A stretch of DNA of 64,000 nt from Novimethylophilus sp036504375. Lineage in GTDB: Bacteria; Pseudomonadota; Gammaproteobacteria; Burkholderiales; Methylophilaceae. The notes below the pieces were generated by a model. That model saw only the letters and a list, made by a program, of their open reading frames with translations. It was not told where the DNA came from and searched no databases. Every line of letters begins with the position of its first letter. The first letter of the stretch is position 1. Positions 18,287 to 25,764 of this stretch are shown here, one piece after another. The position numbers and the translations under genes are program-made. The DNA lies in contig NZ_DASXVH010000027.1 of the NCBI RefSeq assembly GCF_036504375.1, forward strand, positions 84,117 to 148,116, written 5' to 3'.

Positions 18287-18352
18287 GTCAGCAAAGCCTC
18301 GACGATAAGGCCCTCTCCTTTTTTTCGTAAGCTAGCAACAACATAGTGGAAA

Positions 18353-19609
18353 ATGGCCCATTTACGTCATGCCCGTGAGAAAGTTGCTGCCGCTCTCGCC
18401 ACAATTTCGGATATTCAACAATTTGATTTCCCTTACGACGATGCAAAGGAAGCAATTGCAGTTGTAAAAGACAAATTTACAGGGCTCCAGGACACTTTGG
18501 GGCTACTCTCGGACAACAGTAATCCGGATACAGTACGTACTGTCTGCCGACGGGTTACGGAAGCACTATTTCAATATCTCCCAATCCTAGGCTTTCTTAT
18601 TCGGGCGACCGATGTACGAGGGCCACTTGAATTCCACAGGCCCTTCTTAAGAATCACCAGAAAGTTATTAGGGAGCGATGCTCGTCTAATAATTTCCTCG
18701 GATTGGGATTTTTCACCTTATACGATTATTTTTCCTGATTTATTTGGCGGCTATCGTTTTGTTATGGTGGCACTGCCTACTTCAGAAGCCTGTAATGCAC
18801 TAATTACGCCTTTAGCTGCACACGAACTCGGCCACAACGTTTGGGCAAAGGAAGGGTTAAGGGAAGAATTCGAACGGGCTGCGCTTGAAAAATTAATTGC
18901 AAAAATCCAAGGACCTCGCTGGGACGAGTTTAAAAAAACTTTCAACTTAGCCAATCCGGATCAGCTTACTGACTTGGTAGGGACACAGCTATGGGAAAAC
19001 GCATGGGTTTGGGCTGTTGCTCAGTGTGAGGAGATTTTTTGCGACTTTATTGGTGTGGTTTTGTTTCGCGAAAGTTACCTCCTTGCATTTGACTATTTAA
19101 TTGCACCTGGTCTGCCGGGCGACAGGCCCGAGCGCTATCCCAGCATGAAGAATCGGATAGAAGCCATGTCATCCGCCGCCAAGAAGCTTGGTATTGATGT
19201 CCCAACTGATTTTGAAGAGCGATTTGATGAAGAAGATGGTGAGGCAGAGCCTCAGAAAGCATTGCTATTATCTTTGAGTGATGAAATTTCCAATATGCTT
19301 TTGGATGAGTTGCTTGTTGTGGCAATCGATAAAATCAAGTGTGCAGGGATTGAGGCATGCGATAAAGCAGCCGTAGATAAGATTGTTGACGCGTACAAAA
19401 AAATGGTTCCTGCCTCAGGAACCACAGGAATTGATGCCGTAGTTAATGCTGCATGGAAGTTTAAAAACACCCATTCGCATTATTGGGCAAGCTACCATCC
19501 AAGAATGAAAAATAACGAGGCTAACAGACTTCGTCTATTGAATGATTTGGTATTAAAGAGTTTTGAAATATTTGAAATCGAAAGACTTCAGGAATACAAC
19601 GGACAATGA
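18353..19609 (+). CDS. Uncharacterised zincin-type metallopeptidase (HELGH)
   Basis: 418 residues, no signal peptide or clear membrane segment, so cytoplasmic. Zinc-peptidase motif HELGH at residues 157-161 and a downstream EEIFCDFIG (226-234), which fits the glutamate third-ligand pattern ExxxD of gluzincins. A late HYWASYHPRMK may add to the active site. Base composition is visibly AT-richer than the core genes, which suggests transfer. The stop overlaps the start of the dCTP-deaminase-like gene by 4 nt, so they form a two-gene operon. No named family recognised; substrate unknown. Confidence 0.75.
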   Translation: MAHLRHAREKVAAALATISDIQQFDFPYDDAKEAIAVVKDKFTGLQDTLGLLSDNSNPDTVRTVCRRVTEALFQYLPILGFLIRATDVRGPLEFHRPFLRITRKLLGSDARLIISSDWDFSPYTIIFPDLFGGYRFVMVALPTSEACNALITPLAAHELGHNVWAKEGLREEFERAALEKLIAKIQGPRWDEFKKTFNLANPDQLTDLVGTQLWENAWVWAVAQCEEIFCDFIGVVLFRESYLLAFDYLIAPGLPGDRPERYPSMKNRIEAMSSAAKKLGIDVPTDFEERFDEEDGEAEPQKALLLSLSDEISNMLLDELLVVAIDKIKCAGIEACDKAAVDKIVDAYKKMVPASGTTGIDAVVNAAWKFKNTHSHYWASYHPRMKNNEANRLRLLNDLVLKSFEIFEIERLQEYNGQ

Positions 19610-20226
19610 TACTGGGCGCTCGTGAGATTGTTTCGAAGTTAAGAGGAGAAGGGGGTGATTCTAATGATCCTTTTTTCGTGGCCCCCGCTCCAGATTTAAC
19701 AAAAATAGAAAATGAGGGCGGTGCTTCACTAGACCTACGACTTGGAACATGGTTTGTTACTACAAAATTAAGTCGACATACTCATTTAGACATCCATAGC
19801 AAAAATCAGCCGCATGAACTCGATATAACTACGCGCCATTATGTGCCATTCGGACACCGCTTCATTCTCCATCCTCGGAGCTTTGTATTGGCTACCACTC
19901 TGGAATGGATTCGGATGCCCAGGACTTTGGGGGGCTATGTAACCGGGAAATCATCATGGGGGCGGCGAGGTCTGGTTATTGAAACTGCTCCAGGAGTCCA
20001 TCCTGGATTTGCCGGATGCCTTACCTTGGAATTGGCGAATGTAGGAGAGCTACCTATTGTACTAATGCCTGGCACTACAATATGCCAATTATTTTTACAC
20101 GAAATTAAAGGCCCGAGTGATACTACTGCAAGCTCCTTCTTAGGTTTCCGCCAACCTCTTTTAGGTCAAATCAAGCCAGATGAATTCGTATCTCGCTTAG
20201 TCCAAAAGGGTTCGTTATTCGACTAG
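19606..20226 (+). CDS. dCTP deaminase/dUTPase-superfamily protein
   Basis: 206 residues, full length for the trimeric dCTP deaminase (Dcd) fold. Seen: GGASLDLRLG (38-47), the nucleotide-binding GKSSWGRRGL (114-123; Dcd has GRSS), HPGFAG (132-137) and the LTLELANVGELPI strand whose E142 matches the Dcd catalytic glutamate. It is coupled to the upstream metallopeptidase gene (ATGA overlap). Stand-alone Dcd-like proteins in islands include antiviral nucleotide-depleting enzymes; whether this one deaminates dCTP, hydrolyses dUTP or only binds nucleotides is open. Confidence 0.82.
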   Translation: MILGAREIVSKLRGEGGDSNDPFFVAPAPDLTKIENEGGASLDLRLGTWFVTTKLSRHTHLDIHSKNQPHELDITTRHYVPFGHRFILHPRSFVLATTLEWIRMPRTLGGYVTGKSSWGRRGLVIETAPGVHPGFAGCLTLELANVGELPIVLMPGTTICQLFLHEIKGPSDTTASSFLGFRQPLLGQIKPDEFVSRLVQKGSLFD

Positions 20227-20249
20227 GAAACCAAACCGATATCCCCCAG

Positions 20250-21131
20250 CTACTGGTCAATTGATACGGTTTGCACAATCGCCTCGAATTCAGACAACAC
20301 TTCAGGTTGCCGCTGCCTGAGATAGCGCGACACGGCTTCATTTTCCAATAACTTCGCCAAGTAGCCTTTAGCAAGTACCAAATCCAACACGTCCTGGCCG
20401 TAAGTCTGTTCGACCAATCTGTACTGCCCTTGCAGATTGCTCATCTCGCGCTCCATTTTTGCAATCTGCTCCTGGGTAACGCCCGTCAGCTTGGCCGGTT
20501 TCTTCCCATCAACCAGCATTGAATTCGGGGTGGCCACAAGCAATGCCTCGCCATAGGCTACCGTGATGTTGTTCGCCGAGACCATGAGCTCAATGCACTC
20601 GACCTGGCGCGTCGGCTTCATTTTTCGGATGATCCGGCCCAAGTCGGCAGAAAAATGCTGGTCCTTCAGCAACTCCGCCGCTTCCGGGCAAATCCCATCC
20701 AGCAAGGTCATCTTCTTGATGATGTGGCTGATATCCACGTTCAACGCCTTGGCCAGCCGTTCGGGAGTGACGCCGCGGGCAATGGCCCTGCGCAACATGA
20801 AATGCTCTTGTATGGTCGACAGCCGGTTGACCCGACTGTTATAGGTATAGGATTCGTCGTCCTTGGCCACGAGGCAGATAGCTTCGCTGAACCCCAGCTC
20901 CCGCAGTGCAATCAGCCGGAGGTGCCCGTCCAGTAGAATATGCTGGCCGGTCTCCTTGCCTGCTGGGCCGACCGATAACGGCTCGATGAGGCCGACGGCC
21001 TCGATGGAAGCGAGAATCTGTTTGAACTTGCGCGTGATCAGCAGGCCCTGCGCGATCTTACGGGACGGCAGGAGCATATTGAGAGGAACGGTCAGCGGAT
21101 CCGGAATGAATCCGAGTGACACGTTAGTCAT
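20250..21131 (-). CDS. ParB-like protein with RepB-type C-terminus
   Basis: 293 residues. N-terminal ParB/Srx nuclease-like domain with LDGHLRLIALRELG (~68-81), a HTH region (TPERLAKALNVDISHIIKKM, ~120-140) and a C-terminal region like plasmid partitioning RepB. It is the last gene of a minus-strand run: its start overlaps the end of the other ParB-like gene by 4 nt. No ParA accompanies the pair, so a classical partition role is unlikely; a DNA-binding accessory role for the adjacent recombinase is inferred. Confidence 0.85.
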   Translation of the reverse strand: MTNVSLGFIPDPLTVPLNMLLPSRKIAQGLLITRKFKQILASIEAVGLIEPLSVGPAGKETGQHILLDGHLRLIALRELGFSEAICLVAKDDESYTYNSRVNRLSTIQEHFMLRRAIARGVTPERLAKALNVDISHIIKKMTLLDGICPEAAELLKDQHFSADLGRIIRKMKPTRQVECIELMVSANNITVAYGEALLVATPNSMLVDGKKPAKLTGVTQEQIAKMEREMSNLQGQYRLVEQTYGQDVLDLVLAKGYLAKLLENEAVSRYLRQRQPEVLSEFEAIVQTVSIDQ

Positions 21132-22030
21132 GCAGCATGTCCTCTGCTCCAGACACGCTCGGCCAAATATTTAGGCAAAGTCTCCAGCCCTTCGGCGCGT
21201 AGCAAGTTGGTGAAATTCTCGTCTGCGAGCAGTTGCCGAAGCGCGCCGACGATGAAAAGCAGTCGTTGTTGCGTAAACTCGGCTTTCTTCACCATCAGTT
21301 TTTGGCGCTCGACTTCCTTCTGATAGGTTCTGACCAGGCTCGATGTCGTGACTTCGGATCGCTTTCGGGGAGTGCCGCGTGCCATGGATCGCCCGAGGGT
21401 CTGCCGGCGCTCGATGATGGAGCGCGCTCGCAGCAACTGCTTGCCGCGCAGTTTGCCCGTCTCATACGCATCCTGAAGTGCGTCCTGGATCGCCTTATCG
21501 TCATCCCCGGCTCCGACGATCGCGAGTGCCGCATTGAGCGGAATCCGGCCTTGCTCGACCGCCACTAGGAGACGTTCCTCACCGTGCTGCAGCAGAATCA
21601 GGATGCCTTGCACATAGTCCGGGGTCAGCCCCGTCTTCTCGCAGATCGCTTTTTTGTCGTAGCCCTGATTGCGCAGGCGCTCGATGCCAGCGAGCAATTC
21701 CAGCGGCCGACATTGGCGCCGGGCAATGTTTTCGGCGAGACTCATGATGAAGGCATCCTCGTCGTTCACGTTCACCACCAACGCAGGAATCGCGGTTTCG
21801 CCCAAGGCACGGAACGCCTTGAGCCGACCTTCTCCGCAGACCAGCAAGTAATGTTCGCTGCCGCCCGTGCCGATGCGCGGGGTGACGGTGATCGGCTTCT
21901 TAAGCCCGATGGCTTTGATGTTGCCCACGATCTCGTCGAAAATCCGGCTGTTGCGCTCGCGCGGATTGATTACTTCGATCCGGTCGATGGGGATCATTTG
22001 CAGTTCGCCAGGGCGATGATTCTTGGTCAT
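21128..22030 (-). CDS. ParB-like nuclease/DNA-binding domain protein
   Basis: 300 residues from ATG 22030, preceded by AGGAG at 6-8 nt spacing; a longer open frame running into the recombinase gene is rejected. ParB N-terminal domain with CGEGRLKAFRALGE (~67-80) and MSLAENIARRQCRPLE (box II, ~102-117), then a KorB-type HTH (KKAICEKTGLTPDYVQ). The C-terminal half is basic and helical. It overlaps both neighbours by 4 nt, so recombinase, this gene and the RepB-like gene are one translationally coupled unit. Confidence 0.87.
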   Translation of the reverse strand: MTKNHRPGELQMIPIDRIEVINPRERNSRIFDEIVGNIKAIGLKKPITVTPRIGTGGSEHYLLVCGEGRLKAFRALGETAIPALVVNVNDEDAFIMSLAENIARRQCRPLELLAGIERLRNQGYDKKAICEKTGLTPDYVQGILILLQHGEERLLVAVEQGRIPLNAALAIVGAGDDDKAIQDALQDAYETGKLRGKQLLRARSIIERRQTLGRSMARGTPRKRSEVTTSSLVRTYQKEVERQKLMVKKAEFTQQRLLFIVGALRQLLADENFTNLLRAEGLETLPKYLAERVWSRGHAA

Positions 22031-23592
22031 GCCGCTCTCCTGATATGCGAGCGCTCCGCCATGCCGTAGAGATAGTCCAAATTGTCGAATCGGTAGCTTT
22101 CGAATTCGATGGCATTGCGTTCGGCCAGGCTGATTCCGGTCTGGCCGAAGTCGAGCCGCGGCAATAGGTAATAGTCCAAGGGCGACCGGTTGGGCTGGTC
22201 GAGCCGGACGGCCACTGTGACATCGGGAGCAAGGCTGGTGTCGAACCGCACCTTCCACCGGCTACGCCCGGTATCGTAGGTTTGGCAGCGCGCCAGCACC
22301 AGCGACACCGTGAACTCATGATTCACCAGCAGCAGATCGGTGCCCGGATCGCGCAGAACAGCGCCGCCGAGATCGGCGATCATATGTTCGGTATGGCCAA
22401 CGATTTCAGGATGTAGGCTGCGCAGGAAACGGTTGGTCTCCAGGTAGCGATAGTCGCGATCGGGAGTAAAGCCTACCGCTTGATAGGCACGGATCAGGCT
22501 GCCGAACCGATGCGCATATATTGCAGTTGACGGCATTCCCTCCGTCTCATTGATGATCATGCCGGAGAGGAACCCCCGTTTCTGGAAGAGGTTGCGCAAT
22601 CGCTCGATCAATTCCTCATCGGTATAGCGCCGCGCCCGCGCGCGTATGATGCCCTGCGCGGTATAGAACATATCGGGCGGAACGATGGCATCGAAGGCGC
22701 CTTCCTTCTTGATCCACATATCGGGCGAATTGATGACCCGATGCTTCTTGAGCTTGAACGAGATCCGGTTGTAGACGTTGTTGCCTATGTATTTCTCGTT
22801 CGTCAGCACCTCATGCACCGTAGCGCGCGTCCATTCGCGGTCAAGATCGGTACGCACGCGCATGCCGTTGAGCCGCACGGCGATCTCGGACTCGACCAGG
22901 TCTTCATTGATGAACCAGCGATATATCTGGTTCACAATGCGGATTTCGTCTGCGGGACCCGGCATCAGAATGACGCGGTCGGTCTGCAAGCTCTTGTGCT
23001 CGCCCCGGGCAAGTTCGCCCTTGATGGAACCGTGTTGATCGATCAGCACGCGCCGCAAGCCATAGCCGGCAGGCCCGCCCTGGCGGAAGCCCAACTCGAT
23101 CAGTCGGCATTGACCGGCGAACACCTTGGCCGACAGCTCGCGGCTGTACTCGCCGGCCATCGCACGCTTGACGCCTTTGACGATGGTAGAGACGGGCGAG
23201 CCGTCGTTCTCGAATTGCTCGGCGCAATACATCACCTGGATGCCAGCCCGACGGCAGATGTACTCGTAATAGGCGCTCTCATCGGCATCCTGGAATCGGC
23301 CCCAGCGGCTGACGTCATACACCAATATGATCTGGAAATCCGCCGTGCCGACTTCCACATCTTTGATCAGTCGCTGCAGCGCTTGGCGTCCGTCGATACG
23401 CAGCCCGCTCTTGCCTTCGTCGGCATAGGTGCGCACGATCTCGAAGCCGCGCCGCTCGGCATATTCGCGGATCTTGGCGGATTGGTTTTCGGTGGAATAC
23501 TGCTGATGCTCGGTCGACATGCGGACATACTGGGCCGCACGCAGCCGTTTCGGCTCGTCTGGGAAGACTTCTGTACTGTCGTCGTTTGCCAT
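22027..23592 (-). CDS. Large serine recombinase
   Basis: 521 residues. Resolvase/invertase catalytic domain (~15-165) with the nucleophilic serine in QYVRMSTEHQ (S26), the arginine-bearing DEGKSGLRIDGR and YDVSRWGR stretches, then a Recombinase domain (GGPAGYGLRR onward, ~195-320) with the typical NEKYIGNNVYNR. The long C-terminus (~330-521) lacks a clear zinc motif and is specific to this subgroup. Likely the integrase of the 20.2-24.2 kb unit. Its att sites are not visible by eye. Confidence 0.92.
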   Translation of the reverse strand: MANDDSTEVFPDEPKRLRAAQYVRMSTEHQQYSTENQSAKIREYAERRGFEIVRTYADEGKSGLRIDGRQALQRLIKDVEVGTADFQIILVYDVSRWGRFQDADESAYYEYICRRAGIQVMYCAEQFENDGSPVSTIVKGVKRAMAGEYSRELSAKVFAGQCRLIELGFRQGGPAGYGLRRVLIDQHGSIKGELARGEHKSLQTDRVILMPGPADEIRIVNQIYRWFINEDLVESEIAVRLNGMRVRTDLDREWTRATVHEVLTNEKYIGNNVYNRISFKLKKHRVINSPDMWIKKEGAFDAIVPPDMFYTAQGIIRARARRYTDEELIERLRNLFQKRGFLSGMIINETEGMPSTAIYAHRFGSLIRAYQAVGFTPDRDYRYLETNRFLRSLHPEIVGHTEHMIADLGGAVLRDPGTDLLLVNHEFTVSLVLARCQTYDTGRSRWKVRFDTSLAPDVTVAVRLDQPNRSPLDYYLLPRLDFGQTGISLAERNAIEFESYRFDNLDYLYGMAERSHIRRAA

Positions 23593-23755
23593 AGCCCATC
23601 ATCCAAAGCCAGATGGTAGAGAAAAGTCCCAGGCATACCCTTCGAATGACGGCTACATTGATATGAGGTATGGCCGAGCAGGGTTGGCCTCTGCAGGGGA
23701 TATCTGGAACATACGGCACATAAGGTAATGGCAGCGCTTCCCGGCGCCTATCAAG

Positions 23756-24211
23756 TCATCTCTTTGCAATCCGCTCAGGCTCGGCATAACTTCCTGGTAA
23801 TAAAGTGATTTCAACCGTCCACGCGTCCATCTTTGCAAGATCGGGAACACCAATCGGCCGCAGATGATAGATGCCCGCCGGTAGTGTCTGTGCTGGCATT
23901 GACACGTCCATCTTTGCAAGTGGCGTATCCGAGCACCTGAAATCCCGTTTTTTCTGCAATTCCCGGTTGCGAGCACTATATTCAGGGCGAGCTTTCCGGT
24001 ATTCCCGCCAATAGTCCGGGTTGCGATCCAGCCATGCGCGCTGCGCACGGGCCTGGTTTTCACGGTAGTCGGGGTCGGTTTCCATTTTTTGGCGCTGCCA
24101 TTGCTGCCGCCGTTTACGCTGGCAATCGGGAGCCGAGCAATAGGTTTGGTTTGGAGTTTGAGGTCGCGGCCGGAATTGTTTTCCGCACGCTGCGCATCGC
24201 ATGGGCGGCAT
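23756..24211 (-). CDS. Small zinc-finger protein of the recombinase/ParB module
   Basis: 151 residues. An N-terminal zinc-binding segment (C6-x2-C9, then C25-x4-C30) is followed by a basic, aromatic-rich helix (RKRRQQWQRQKM...DYRENQARAQRAW). The C-terminal half has LAKMD twice (~99 and ~126), encoded by a 16-bp direct repeat. I recall similar proteins next to serine recombinase/ParB cassettes, but no function is known. It is divergent from nothing close; 163 bp separate it from the recombinase in the same direction. Confidence 0.72.
   Translation of the reverse strand: MPPMRCAACGKQFRPRPQTPNQTYCSAPDCQRKRRQQWQRQKMETDPDYRENQARAQRAWLDRNPDYWREYRKARPEYSARNRELQKKRDFRCSDTPLAKMDVSMPAQTLPAGIYHLRPIGVPDLAKMDAWTVEITLLPGSYAEPERIAKR
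23824..23920. repeat. 16-bp direct repeat inside the zinc-finger gene
   Basis: CGTCCATCTTTGCAAG occurs at 23824-23839 and 23905-23920, 81 bp apart, in the same reading frame. Each encodes LAKMD on the minus strand. Exact identity over 16 nt, including third codon positions, suggests recent duplication or selection at the DNA level. Confidence 0.7.
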
Positions 24212-24413
24212 GAGTGCCTCCAGGTGAATCGAAGCTCATAAATTCGCTAAGCTTAAGGGCCGACTCAATGTGTTGGAAAACACATCCATAAAATGCTGCC
24301 GCAGTGGTATTGATTGCCGTCAGTGGCGCATTTAGATAATGATTTAATCGACTGGCCTAACGGGGTATATTTATAGGTATGGATTGCGGAACTTGATAAT
24401 CAGGAATCCCATC
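24212..24413. other. Intergenic stretch between zinc-finger gene and small ORF
   Basis: AT-rich 200 bp that should hold divergent promoters. The only structure noticed is a 6-bp hairpin, TGTGTT/AACACA with loop GGAA (24269-24284). No gene or repeat recognised. Confidence 0.4.
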
Positions 24414-24590
24414 ATGGCATTCATCGATGAATTAAAGCAGGAATGGCGCAGTCTCTATGCTATTCCACTGCAAGCAGTTGATACCCCATTCCGAGCCTAT
24501 TTCATCAACAGCTTCCGAACGAGTTTAATTCTATATTTTGCGCCGCTGAGATTGCTACGGTGGTTGAGCCGCCGATTCATGCGCATCTAG
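24414..24590 (+). CDS. Small basic/hydrophobic protein of unknown function
   Basis: 58 residues from ATG 24414 (opening MAFIDELKQEWRSL). The N-terminal half is helical and mixed charge; the C-terminal half (YFINSFRTSLILYFAPLRLLRWLSRRFMRI) is amphipathic, very basic and ends in arginines, so it could associate with membrane or nucleic acid. It lies 13 bp upstream of the MazE-like gene in the same direction. It does not look like MazF or any toxin I know, but a small membrane-active product is possible. Coding status is moderately supported. Confidence 0.45.
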   Translation: MAFIDELKQEWRSLYAIPLQAVDTPFRAYFINSFRTSLILYFAPLRLLRWLSRRFMRI

Positions 24591-24603
24591 ATAGGAGATT
24601 ATC

Positions 24604-24855
24604 GTGAAAGCTGTAATGCGGAAATTTGGAAATAGTATTGGCTTGATCATTCCGAAGCCTCTCCGCGAAGAACTCAACTTGCAGGCTGGTCAAACTGTCT
24701 CGCTGGAGATAACGGGAAGCGGCTTGCTGATGAAGCCCAGCCGCAAGAAATACAAACTAGCTGAGTTGCTCGCTGAAAACGCCCAGAATGCCGGCATATC
24801 AGAGGATATGAGTGCTTGGGAAAACATGCCGGCAGTGGGGAAAGAGATTCTGTGA
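24604..24855 (+). CDS. AbrB/MazE-type antitoxin, no adjacent toxin
   Basis: 83 residues from a GTG start with AGGAG 6 nt upstream. N-terminal AbrB/SpoVT swapped-hairpin domain: VMRKFGNSIGLIIPKPLREELNLQAGQTVSLEI (two halves, residues 4-37). The C-terminal tail ends PAVGKEIL, the usual MazE ending that binds MazF. The next gene is an IHF/MbcA fusion and not a MazF toxin, so the antitoxin is orphaned or has a non-standard partner. Confidence 0.85.
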   Translation: MKAVMRKFGNSIGLIIPKPLREELNLQAGQTVSLEITGSGLLMKPSRKKYKLAELLAENAQNAGISEDMSAWENMPAVGKEIL

Positions 24856-24919
24856 GCAGTCAACAATAGGAAAACATCTCCTTAACATGCATCTGCTGGC
24901 AAACCGATCTCATCCCATT

Positions 24920-25426
24920 ATGACCCGCTCCGAACTCATCAACCGCCTTGCTATGCGTTTTCCAATGCTCACACGGCAAGACGCGGCTGCATCCGTCGCA
25001 ACCATTATCGATGCCATCAGTAATTGCCTCGCTAGTAGAGGCAGAGCTGAGATCAGAGGCTTTGGCAGCTTCAGTATCAATGTTCGACCGCCAAGGCTCG
25101 GGCACAACCCGAAGACTGGGGAGAGTGTGCCCGTTCCAGAAAAGGCCGTACCGCATTTCAAGCCCGGGGTGGAAATGCGAGAGAGGGTGAATGGTGCGGC
25201 CAAGGCCAGCATGGCGATGCCTGGCTTAATTGAACAGGTGCTTGTAATGGTTGAACAGTCCGGAAATCCGGAAGGTTTCGATGCCGAAGATTGGCTAGCA
25301 CGCTGGATGCAAGAACCTCTATCGGCATTAGGAGGCAAACGCCCGGCAGATTACATGGTCACAGACGAAGGCCAACGCCAGATCTCGCAACTTTTATCAA
25401 CGTTGCAAAGCGGTTCCTACGTTTAA
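24920..25426 (+). CDS. IHF-beta-like protein fused to an MbcA/ParS/Xre toxin-binding domain
   Basis: 168 residues. Residues 1-92 match integration host factor beta (MTRSELINRLAMRFP, IRGFGSFSINVRPPR, NPKTGE with the intercalating proline, PHFKPG). Residues ~120-168 match the C-terminal domain of MbcA/ParS/Xre antitoxins of RES toxins (WLARWMQEPLSALGGKRP, TDEGQRQISQLLSTL, final GSY). The usual HTH of such antitoxins is thus replaced by an IHF fold. ATG 24920 is chosen by alignment to IhfB; an upstream ATG at 24887 is possible. No RES toxin gene is nearby. Confidence 0.85.
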   Translation: MTRSELINRLAMRFPMLTRQDAAASVATIIDAISNCLASRGRAEIRGFGSFSINVRPPRLGHNPKTGESVPVPEKAVPHFKPGVEMRERVNGAAKASMAMPGLIEQVLVMVEQSGNPEGFDAEDWLARWMQEPLSALGGKRPADYMVTDEGQRQISQLLSTLQSGSYV

Positions 25427-25466
25427 TTTTCACAGGCCCGACGCGATATTTCGGTACCGCTAATTT

Positions 25467-25510
25467 TTATATCTTGCGAATATCGGTGACAACATTGGTA
25501 TCTAGTACAT
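25467..25510 (-). pseudogene. VapC-type PIN toxin remnant (first ~14 codons)
   Basis: Directly after the Phd-like antitoxin, the minus strand reads VLDTNVVTDIRKI and then a stop at 25467-25469. This is the N-terminal PIN signature (LDTNVVSE.RK in VapC-type toxins), including the first metal-binding aspartate. The expected ATGA start (25510) is out of frame with it and hits TAG at once, so the gene has both a frameshift and loss of everything past the first motif. Confidence 0.65.
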
Positions 25511-25764
25511 CAGGAGAGATCAGCCGCCTTGGCAATATCCCGCATAGCGGGGATAACAAGCTCGATGTCCTCAACGCCCGGCATCGCCAAAAGGTCTGCA
25601 ATTTTCTGCTGACTACCGACGAGCCGTTGATACTCCTCAATACTCAGCAGGACATGCGCTGGGCGGCCACGATTCGTAATGAATACTGGGCCTTGGCTGG
25701 CCGCTTTTTTAGCTTCGCTTGCGTGTCGATTAAACTCTCGGCTGGATAGCGTCGTAATGGTCAT
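25510..25764 (-). CDS. Phd/YefM-type antitoxin, partner toxin destroyed
   Basis: 84 residues. Phd/YefM N-terminal DNA-binding domain (TLSSREFNRHASEAKKAA, then GPVFITNRGRPAHVLLSIEEYQRL) and a short C-terminal toxin-neutralising tail (LAMPGVEDIEL...KAADLS). Such antitoxins are normally followed by a PIN-domain VapC-like toxin with a 4-nt overlap; here only a 14-codon, frameshifted relic remains. It is convergent with the IHF/MbcA fusion gene. Confidence 0.88.
   Translation of the reverse strand: MTITTLSSREFNRHASEAKKAASQGPVFITNRGRPAHVLLSIEEYQRLVGSQQKIADLLAMPGVEDIELVIPAMRDIAKAADLS

Noticed and set aside
20250..22030. Plasmid-type partition system in the first island
   Set aside because: There are two ParB-like proteins but no ParA in the unit, and no replication gene or origin-like iterons.
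16673..24211. CRISPR-associated transposon, suggested by TniQ
   Set aside because: No cas genes, repeats or tnsABC are visible; TniQ stands alone and looks truncated.
24812..25426. A longer product for the IHF/MbcA gene starting at 24812
   Set aside because: The extra N-terminal residues overlap the mazE-like gene in another frame and have no similarity; the IHF-beta alignment begins at ATG 24920.
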